Source of the DNA: Pseudonocardia parietis
Lineage (GTDB): Bacteria > Actinomycetota > Actinomycetes > Mycobacteriales > Pseudonocardiaceae
Length of the DNA stretch: 64,000 nucleotides
Direction of reading: 5' to 3'
Assembly (NCBI RefSeq): GCF_017876315.1
Contig: NZ_JAGINU010000001.1
Coordinates: 930,001-994,000, forward strand
Shown: positions 58,342 through 64,000 of the stretch, one piece after another
Layout of the letters: each line of letters begins with the position of its first letter
Position numbering within the stretch: the first letter of the stretch is position 1
The notes under the pieces: generated by a model
What the model saw: only the letters and a program-made list of their open reading frames with translations
Database searches by the model: none
Told to the model about the DNA's origin: nothing
Program-made: the position numbers and the translations under genes

Positions 58342-59955
58342 ATGAGCAGCGCCGCCACCGGATTCAGCGAGCAGACGACCGCCGCGATCACGCGGGCCCG
58401 CCGGCATTCCACCGGTGACCTGCTGCATCGCACGGCGTTGCGCTACCCGGACAAGCTCGCCGTGGTCGATGCCGGTGCCCGGTGGACGTTCGCCGAGTTC
58501 GACGCCGCGGTGAACCGTTGCGCGGCGGCGTTGGCCGGCCACGGCCTGGTCAAGGGCGACCGGCTCGCGCTGATGTCGCACAACTGCCGCCAGTTCGGGG
58601 TGCTGACGTTCGCGACCGCGCGGCTGGGCGTCGTGCTGGTGCCGGTGAACTTCATGCTCGGCCCGGAGGAGATCGCCTACATCCTCGACCACTCGGGGGC
58701 GAAGGCGTTCGTCGTCGAGGACACGCTCGCCGCGGTCGCGGAGAAGGCGCTGGCCCGGTCCGCCGACCCGGCGACGATCCGGGGGTGGATCGGGCTGTCC
58801 GGGCAGGCGCCGACCGGTGACTGGATCGACGCCGACGGCTGGATCGACGGCGAGGGCGACCCCGGCGAGCCGGACGTGCACGTGGGCGACGACGACCCGC
58901 TGCGCCTGATGTACACCTCGGGCACCGAGTCCCGGCCCAAGGGCGTGATGCTGCCGTCCCGTTCGCTGATCACCCAGTACGTCAGCTGCATCGTCGACGG
59001 CGGGATGACCCACGACGACGTCGAGCTGCACCCGTTGCCGATGTATCACTGCGCGCAGCTGGACTGCTTCTTCTCCGTCGACGTCTACCTGGGCGCGACC
59101 AGCATCATCCTGCCCGGGCCGGACCCGGCGACGGTGCTCGCGACGATCGAGCGGGAGAAGGTCACCAAGCTGTTCTGCCCGCCGACGGTGTGGATCGCGT
59201 TGCTGCGCCACCCGGACTTCGACTCGACCGATCTGTCCAGCCTGCGCAAGGGGTACTACGGCGCGGCCGCGATGCCGGTCGAGGTGCTGCAGGAGCTGTC
59301 CCGGCGGCTCCCGGACGTCTCGCTGTGGAACTTCTACGGCCAGACCGAGATGTCGCCGCTGGCCACGATCCTGCGTCCGGAGGAGCAGATCGAGCGGGCC
59401 GGGTCGGCGGGGCGGGCCTCGCTCAACTGCGAGACCCGGGTCGTGAACGAGCAGGGTGAGCAGGTGCCGCCCGGCGAGGTCGGCGAGATCGTGCACCGGT
59501 CCCCGCACGCCGCGCTGGGCTACTACAACGACGAGGCGAAGACCGCCGAGGCGTTCGCGGGCGGCTGGTTCCACTCCGGTGATCTCGGCGTGATGACCGA
59601 GGACGGCTACCTGTCGGTGGTCGACCGGAAGAAGGACATGATCAAGACCGGTGGGGAGAACGTCGCGTCCCGCGAGGTCGAGGAGGCCGTCTACCTGCTC
59701 GAGGGTGTCGGCGAGGTCGCGGTGTTCGGGGTCAGTCACCCGCACTGGATCGAGGCCGTGACCGCGGTCGTGGTGCCCAAGCAGGGTGTGACGCTCTCCG
59801 AGGAGCAGGTGCACGCGCACACGCGGGAGAAGCTCGCCGGCTACAAGCGGCCGAAGTACGTCGTGTTCGCCGACGCGTTGCCGAAGAACCCGAGCGGGAA
59901 GATCCTCAAGCGGGAGCTGCGCACCGAGCACGCCGACATCGCGAAGGACGGGTGA
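58342..59955 (+). CDS. Acyl-CoA synthetase (AMP-forming)
   Basis: A 537-residue ANL-superfamily ligase that adenylates a fatty acid and transfers it to CoA. The P-loop YTSGTESRPKGVM is near residue 195. FYGQTEMSPLATIL (A5) and GWFHSGDLGVMTEDGYLSVVDRKKDMIKTGGENV (A7-A8) follow. The catalytic lysine is in NPSGKILKREL near the end. The ATG follows CAGGAT by 6 nt. It is a single gene and probably a FadD-type enzyme. Confidence 0.93.
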   Translation: MSSAATGFSEQTTAAITRARRHSTGDLLHRTALRYPDKLAVVDAGARWTFAEFDAAVNRCAAALAGHGLVKGDRLALMSHNCRQFGVLTFATARLGVVLVPVNFMLGPEEIAYILDHSGAKAFVVEDTLAAVAEKALARSADPATIRGWIGLSGQAPTGDWIDADGWIDGEGDPGEPDVHVGDDDPLRLMYTSGTESRPKGVMLPSRSLITQYVSCIVDGGMTHDDVELHPLPMYHCAQLDCFFSVDVYLGATSIILPGPDPATVLATIEREKVTKLFCPPTVWIALLRHPDFDSTDLSSLRKGYYGAAAMPVEVLQELSRRLPDVSLWNFYGQTEMSPLATILRPEEQIERAGSAGRASLNCETRVVNEQGEQVPPGEVGEIVHRSPHAALGYYNDEAKTAEAFAGGWFHSGDLGVMTEDGYLSVVDRKKDMIKTGGENVASREVEEAVYLLEGVGEVAVFGVSHPHWIEAVTAVVVPKQGVTLSEEQVHAHTREKLAGYKRPKYVVFADALPKNPSGKILKRELRTEHADIAKDG

Positions 59956-59969
59956 GGCCGGGCCCGAGC

Positions 59970-60647
59970 TCAGGCCGGGGACACGACGAACTCGGCCTCG
60001 ACGGCGGCCCGGACGGTGATGTCGTCGGGCGCGAGCAGCGCGCCCAGCCCGTCGTCGGACTCGGGAGCGCCGCCACCCGGCGCGGCGGCGAAGGCCCGCG
60101 CCGCGACCGGAGCGGGGCGCGGGTCGAGCAGCCCGACGTCGGCCACCGACCGGGCACGGACCGGCCCGAGATCGAGGGCGTCGGCGTAGTCCTGGGCCCG
60201 CGCGAGTGCCTGCCGGAGTGCCTCCTGCCGCGCCGCCCGCTCGATCTCGCGGCGGTGGTCGTCGGCCAGACCCCAGTCGATCCCGCGGACCTGGACGTTC
60301 TCGGAGCCGCCCAGGCCGGACAGCCAGCCGCCGAGCCGGGCGACGTCGTCGAACTCCACCGACAACGACACCGACGCGTGGTGGACCGGCGGGCGCGGGC
60401 GGCCCTTGTGCGAGGGATGCTGCACCGACGTCCGGACCTGGTCGACGACGTAGCGGCGGACGGGCCCGGAGTCCGGGTCGTGCCAGGCCCGGACGTCGGC
60501 GAGGACGGCGACGCACTCGGCCTCGACCCGCGCCCGCACCGGTCCGGGCTCGGCGCCCTGCGCGCGCACCACGACGCGCGCGGTGCCGCGCTCGGCGGGG
60601 ACCTCGCGCTCGTGCTCACCGCGGACCCGGATCACGACCTCGTTCAC
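59970..60647 (-). CDS. SIMPL domain protein
   Basis: A 225-residue SIMPL/DUF541 protein. VVIRVRGEHEREVPAERGTARVVVRAQG and a central Arg/Glu-rich helical part with ARQEALRQALARAQDYADALDLGPVR are typical of the family. There is no clear signal peptide, unlike many relatives. It lies 18 bp downstream of the regulator gene at 60666 on the same strand and may be cotranscribed with it. Function unknown. Confidence 0.8.
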   Translation of the reverse strand: MNEVVIRVRGEHEREVPAERGTARVVVRAQGAEPGPVRARVEAECVAVLADVRAWHDPDSGPVRRYVVDQVRTSVQHPSHKGRPRPPVHHASVSLSVEFDDVARLGGWLSGLGGSENVQVRGIDWGLADDHRREIERAARQEALRQALARAQDYADALDLGPVRARSVADVGLLDPRPAPVAARAFAAAPGGGAPESDDGLGALLAPDDITVRAAVEAEFVVSPA

Positions 60648-60665
60648 ACCGGACGACGCTAGCGG

Positions 60666-62555
60666 TCAGTCGGTGATCCCGTACTGGCGGATCTTGCGGT
60701 AGAGGGTGGATCGGGCCAGCCCGAGCGCGGTGGCCGCCGCCACGCGGTTGCCGCCCGCGTCACGCAGCGCCCCGACGATCGCGTTGCGCTCCACCCGGTC
60801 GACCGCGCGCAGCGAGCTGCGCGGCGCGCTCTGGCAGGACTCGGGCAGATCGGCGGGCTCGATGATCCCGACCGGGCGCCTGCGCAACGCGGCGCCGAGC
60901 GCGTCGGCCAGCTCGGTCACGTTGCCGGGCCAGGTGTGGCGGGCCAGCATCCGCAGCGCGGCGGGCGACAGCCGGATCTCGCGCTGGGGAGCCAGCTCGG
61001 CCAGCACCGCCCCGGCCAGGGCCGGCAGGTCCGCGGAGCGGTTGCGCAGTGGCGGCACCGTCGCCGACCACCGGAACCGGTCCAGCAGCGCGCCGTACTC
61101 GGGCCCGCGCACGGCGTCGTAGGAGGCGGTCGCCGCGATCCGCAGCGGCGCGTCGGGTGACCGCGCGGCGCCGAGCGCCGCGGCGAGGGTCTCGACCGCT
61201 CCGTCCGGCAGCCGGTCGACGTCGGACAGCACCAGCAGCCGGCCCGGCTCCGGGGACCGGATCCGGTCCGCCACCGCGCCGGGCGCGGCCGCCACCTGCT
61301 CGGGCCCCACCGGCACGACGTTCCCCGGTCCGTGCAGCAACCGGTCCACGTCGGACAGCATCCGGCGCCGGCCGGAGCCCGGCTCGCCCAGCACCAGCAC
61401 CGCCGTCGAGGGCTCGTGCAGCGCCTCGGTGACCGCCGCCCAGGCCGTCCGCCACGCCGGGGACCGGCTCCCGGCCGGTGCGGGCGCCGATGCGGGAGCG
61501 ACCGGCCCGGCTGCGGGTCCGGGGGCGCCCGGGATCGGACCGGCGGACCGCGGGGAGACGGTCGCCGGACCGGGGGACTGCGTGCGGACGGTCGCCGGGC
61601 CGGCGGAGCGCGGGCGGACGGTGGCCGGTCCGGCACCGGACTCCTGCGGCACCGCGACGGTCCCGATCATCCCGGCGACCGAGTCGCCGACCGTGACGAC
61701 CGTCGCGCGCAGCCGTACCCGGGTTCCGGAGGGCAGGTCCACGCGGTCGTCGGTCGACGGGCCCCGGAGCATCACGAACCGCATGTGGTCCTGCAACGCG
61801 AGCAGGTCCTCGGAGTCGAGCAGGGTCTGGGTCAGCACGTTGGTCAGCACCGTGCTGCGGCCGATGGCCACGACGGCCCGCCTGCCCCGGGCGTCGGCGC
61901 GGGCGTAGGCGTCGAACAGGGCCTGCTGGTCGGGGTCACGATCGCGCAGCAGTGCCTCCTGGATCTGCGCGGCCGCCGCCCGCACGAGCGAGTGCAGCAC
62001 AGGGGAGGAGTGCTCGGACCGGCAGCTGACGTCGAGGACGCCCTCGATCCGCCGGGTGAGCGGGTCCCGCACGGGGGCGCCGGCGCAGGCGTAGTCCTGC
62101 AGTCGCTCCACGAAGTGCTGGGCACCGACGATGTGGACGGACTCGCCGAACTCCAGGACCGTCCCGACCCCGTTGGTGCCGACCTCGCCCTCGCCGTACC
62201 CGAACCCGGTGGCGAAGTTGTTGCCGTCGGCGATCAGGCCGATCCCGCGCTGGGTGTCCCGGCGCAGGAGCAGCCGGGCGCGGTCGTCGGTCAGCGCGAT
62301 GCACACGGGGACGTCCGCGACCTGCTCGGCCAGCCGGTCGATCACCGGCCGGGCACACCGGACCAGGCGGGAGTCGACATCGAGGTCGGCGTGGTAGCGG
62401 TTCGCGATCGTCCCGGGGTCGACACCGCGGGCGAGACTGCGCCGCCACGAGGCCGCGACATGGTCCGGCACACCGGGCAGGTCGACGTCGTACCGGTCCA
62501 GCAGGTCGTCCCTCGCCGAGGTGAGCAGCGTGCGTTCGTCCCGGACCTCGCCCAT
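60666..62555 (-). CDS. NtrC/AcoR-like regulator without sigma-54 interaction motif
   Basis: A 629-residue activator. An N-terminal GAF-type sensor (about residues 60-200: GEGEVGTNGVGTVLEFG, VHIVGAQHFVERL and the RIEGVLDVSC strand) matches AcoR-type proteins. A linker with three 10-residue GPATVxxxSx repeats follows, then a degenerate AAA domain with GEPGSGRRR in place of the Walker A lysine and no GAFTGA motif. The C terminus is a Fis helix (NRVAAATALGLARSTLYRKIRQYGI). Actinobacterial members work with other sigma factors and activate neighbouring monooxygenase genes such as the divergent one here. Confidence 0.88.
   Translation of the reverse strand: MGEVRDERTLLTSARDDLLDRYDVDLPGVPDHVAASWRRSLARGVDPGTIANRYHADLDVDSRLVRCARPVIDRLAEQVADVPVCIALTDDRARLLLRRDTQRGIGLIADGNNFATGFGYGEGEVGTNGVGTVLEFGESVHIVGAQHFVERLQDYACAGAPVRDPLTRRIEGVLDVSCRSEHSSPVLHSLVRAAAAQIQEALLRDRDPDQQALFDAYARADARGRRAVVAIGRSTVLTNVLTQTLLDSEDLLALQDHMRFVMLRGPSTDDRVDLPSGTRVRLRATVVTVGDSVAGMIGTVAVPQESGAGPATVRPRSAGPATVRTQSPGPATVSPRSAGPIPGAPGPAAGPVAPASAPAPAGSRSPAWRTAWAAVTEALHEPSTAVLVLGEPGSGRRRMLSDVDRLLHGPGNVVPVGPEQVAAAPGAVADRIRSPEPGRLLVLSDVDRLPDGAVETLAAALGAARSPDAPLRIAATASYDAVRGPEYGALLDRFRWSATVPPLRNRSADLPALAGAVLAELAPQREIRLSPAALRMLARHTWPGNVTELADALGAALRRRPVGIIEPADLPESCQSAPRSSLRAVDRVERNAIVGALRDAGGNRVAAATALGLARSTLYRKIRQYGITD
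61531..61640 (-). repeat. Three tandem 30-bp units in the regulator linker
   Basis: Units begin near 61531, 61561 and 61591, with a partial fourth at 61621. They encode the GPATV repeats between the sensor and AAA regions. Such repeats can change copy number between strains. Confidence 0.65.
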
Positions 62556-62611
62556 GAACTACTCCTCTGTGTGCTCCCTCACATCATGCGGCCGCGGTCA
62601 AGACCTTCGGA

Positions 62612-62628
62612 TGTCCGACCTTGGGACA
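62612..62628. promoter_or_regulatory. Candidate upstream activating site of the monooxygenase
   Basis: TGTCC-GACCTTG-GGACA in the 141-bp region between the regulator and the divergent monooxygenase, 68 bp from the latter's ATG. An activator of the AcoR/NtrC class is expected to bind such a palindrome; the assignment is by position only. Confidence 0.5.
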
Positions 62629-62696
62629 CCCGCCGTCGTGCGGTGCGGATCTAGGTTCGGCACGCCCCCTTCACCGTCGAACGGAGAGACGCCGCC

Positions 62697-64000
62697 ATGA
62701 CCGGTGCCGCCACGACCGAGCGCAACCAACCCGACGTCCGGGACGCCGGACACGTCGATGTCCTCATCGTCGGAGCGGGTGTGTCCGGGATCGGCGCCGC
62801 GCACCACCTGCGCGAGCGGTTCCCCGACCGGAGCTTCGTGCTCCTGGAGGCCCAGGACGCCCCCGGCGGGACCTGGTGGACCCACCAGTACCCGGGTGCG
62901 CGCTCGGACAGTGACCTGTTCACCTACGGCTACCGGCACAAGCCGTGGCGCGGGAAGTCGATCGCCGCCGGCGACGCGATCCTGTCCTACCTCGACGAGG
63001 TCATCGAGGAGGACGACCTGGCGGACAAGATCCGCTACCACCATCGGGTCACCGCGCTCGACTGGTCGTCCGAGGAGCACCGGTGGACCGCGGAGGTCAC
63101 CCGTACCGACACCGGCGAGCGGCTGCGCCTCACCACCGAGTTCCTGTGGATGTGCCAGGGCTACTACAACCACGACGAGCCCTACACCCCCGAGTGGCCG
63201 GGCACGGAACGGTTCGAGGGCCGCATCGTGCACCCGCAGGCCTGGCCGGGCGACCTCGAGCAGGACGGCAAGCGGGTGCTCGTCATCGGGTCGGGCGCGA
63301 CGGCGGCGACCATCGTCCCGGCGATGGCGGAGACCGCCGAGTACGTGACGATGCTGCAGCGCTCGCCGTCGTACTGGTTCCCGGCGCCGACGGTGCACGA
63401 GCTCGCCACGATGCTGGAGCCGCTGGACCTGCCCGCCGAGTGGACGCACGAGATCCTGCGCCGCACCTACGTCCAGCAGTTGGACTGGCTGGCGACGACC
63501 GGTCTCGAGGACCCCGACCAGCTGCACGAGTTCCTCGTCGAGACCATCCGCCCGCTGCTGCCCGAGGGCACCGACGTCGAGAAGCACTTCACGCCGCAGT
63601 ACCGGCCGTGGCAGCAGCGGATCGCGTTCGTCCCGGACGGCGACTTCTTCACCTCCATGCGCGAGGGCAAGGCCGAGGTCGTCACCGACGAGATCACCGA
63701 GTTCACCGAGAAGGGCGTGCAGGTCGGTTCCGGCGACGTACTCGAGGCCGACATCATCGTGACGGCCACCGGCTTCAACCTGTCGGTGCTCGGCGACATC
63801 CCGTTCCGGGTGGACGGCGAGCCGGTCGACTTCACGAAGCGGGTCACCTGGCGCGGGATGATGATCAGCGGGGTGCCGAACATGGCGTACTCGTTCGGCT
63901 ACTTCCGCCACAGCTGGACGCTGCGCGTCGATCTGATCAACGACGTCGTCGGGCGCGTCTTCGACCGGATGGCCGAGCGGGGCGTGACCACGGTGGTCCC
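62697..64000 (+). CDS. Baeyer-Villiger-type flavin monooxygenase (3' end outside window)
   Basis: The first 434 codons of a class B flavoprotein monooxygenase. The FAD motif is VLIVGAGVSGIGAA near residue 25. The Baeyer-Villiger fingerprint FxGxxxHxxxW is exact (FEGRIVHPQAW, near residue 180). The NADPH motif VLVIGSGATAATI follows, and TATGFNL is the usual class B TxTGF-like element. It inserts oxygen into ketones to give esters or lactones. Its activator gene is divergent. Confidence 0.92.
   Translation, partial: MTGAATTERNQPDVRDAGHVDVLIVGAGVSGIGAAHHLRERFPDRSFVLLEAQDAPGGTWWTHQYPGARSDSDLFTYGYRHKPWRGKSIAAGDAILSYLDEVIEEDDLADKIRYHHRVTALDWSSEEHRWTAEVTRTDTGERLRLTTEFLWMCQGYYNHDEPYTPEWPGTERFEGRIVHPQAWPGDLEQDGKRVLVIGSGATAATIVPAMAETAEYVTMLQRSPSYWFPAPTVHELATMLEPLDLPAEWTHEILRRTYVQQLDWLATTGLEDPDQLHEFLVETIRPLLPEGTDVEKHFTPQYRPWQQRIAFVPDGDFFTSMREGKAEVVTDEITEFTEKGVQVGSGDVLEADIIVTATGFNLSVLGDIPFRVDGEPVDFTKRVTWRGMMISGVPNMAYSFGYFRHSWTLRVDLINDVVGRVFDRMAERGVTTVV

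Noticed and set aside
57442..60516. A 1,024-codon minus-strand frame that includes DUF3800
   Set aside because: Only the last 274 codons encode DUF3800; the rest is antisense to the acyl-CoA synthetase.

Overview
The window is about 73% G+C, with almost every codon ending in G or C and genes packed with 4-bp stop/start overlaps. It carries a secreted Rpf, an F420-type LLM oxidoreductase, DUF1707, PadR and GlxA-type regulators, an ECF41 sigma factor, and a mycobacterium-like fadE5/fadA2/fabG4/htdX gene set. This points to a chromosomal segment of a mycelial or rod actinobacterium, most likely family Pseudonocardiaceae (Pseudonocardia-like). That placement is inference from gene content, not a search. 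No rRNA, CRISPR or convincing tRNA was seen.

Layout. (1) 1-10520: a catabolic island. A leftward operon iclR-caiB-citE-cyclase-prpD-MFS faces a rightward unit of FAD oxidoreductase, hydantoinase-type hydrolase and aldo/keto reductase. Three copies of the same 19-bp palindrome (TGTTCC-N7-GGAACA) lie at its promoters and look like the IclR operator. The set could open a ring, rearrange the acid, activate it with CoA and cleave it; the substrate is unknown. (2) 10533-18769: mixed housekeeping and regulatory genes, including a GlxA-type regulator, membrane proteins, an Asp23 pair, two methyltransferases, a monooxygenase-like ABM protein and a PadR regulator. (3) 18775-20118: an IS110-family element with a structured non-coding left end that may be its bridge RNA. 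(4) 20319-35441: Rpf, LLM oxidoreductase, a divergent MarR/hydrolase pair with two operators, a PabB-PabC fusion, NERD and DUF1992 proteins, an ArsR/SRPBCC pair, a two-component system next to aroQ, VOC and Gfo/Idh proteins, and a peptide transporter. (5) 35518-41693: AraC/NmrA/DUF1772 genes, an AT-richer gap, and an ECF41 sigma factor coupled to a flavoprotein that seems to have lost its central domain. (6) 41659-49375: ABC and Bcr/CflA exporters, a YdeP-type molybdoenzyme and a FadE5-like acyl-CoA dehydrogenase. (7) 49372-53737: TetR regulator and a divergent thiolase-FabG4-MaoC operon. (8) 53738-64000: a 26-residue acidic sORF behind two mutually exclusive hairpins, a DUF6069 gene with a MerR-type promoter, an aminotransferase, an adenylate cyclase, a lower-GC DUF3800 gene, an acyl-CoA synthetase, a SIMPL protein, and a degenerate NtrC-like regulator divergent from a Baeyer-Villiger monooxygenase that runs off the window.

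Convergent gene ends are mostly separated by strong GC-rich hairpins without U tracts. Many start codons sit 6-8 nt after a (T/C)ANNNT hexamer, which suggests widespread leaderless transcription.
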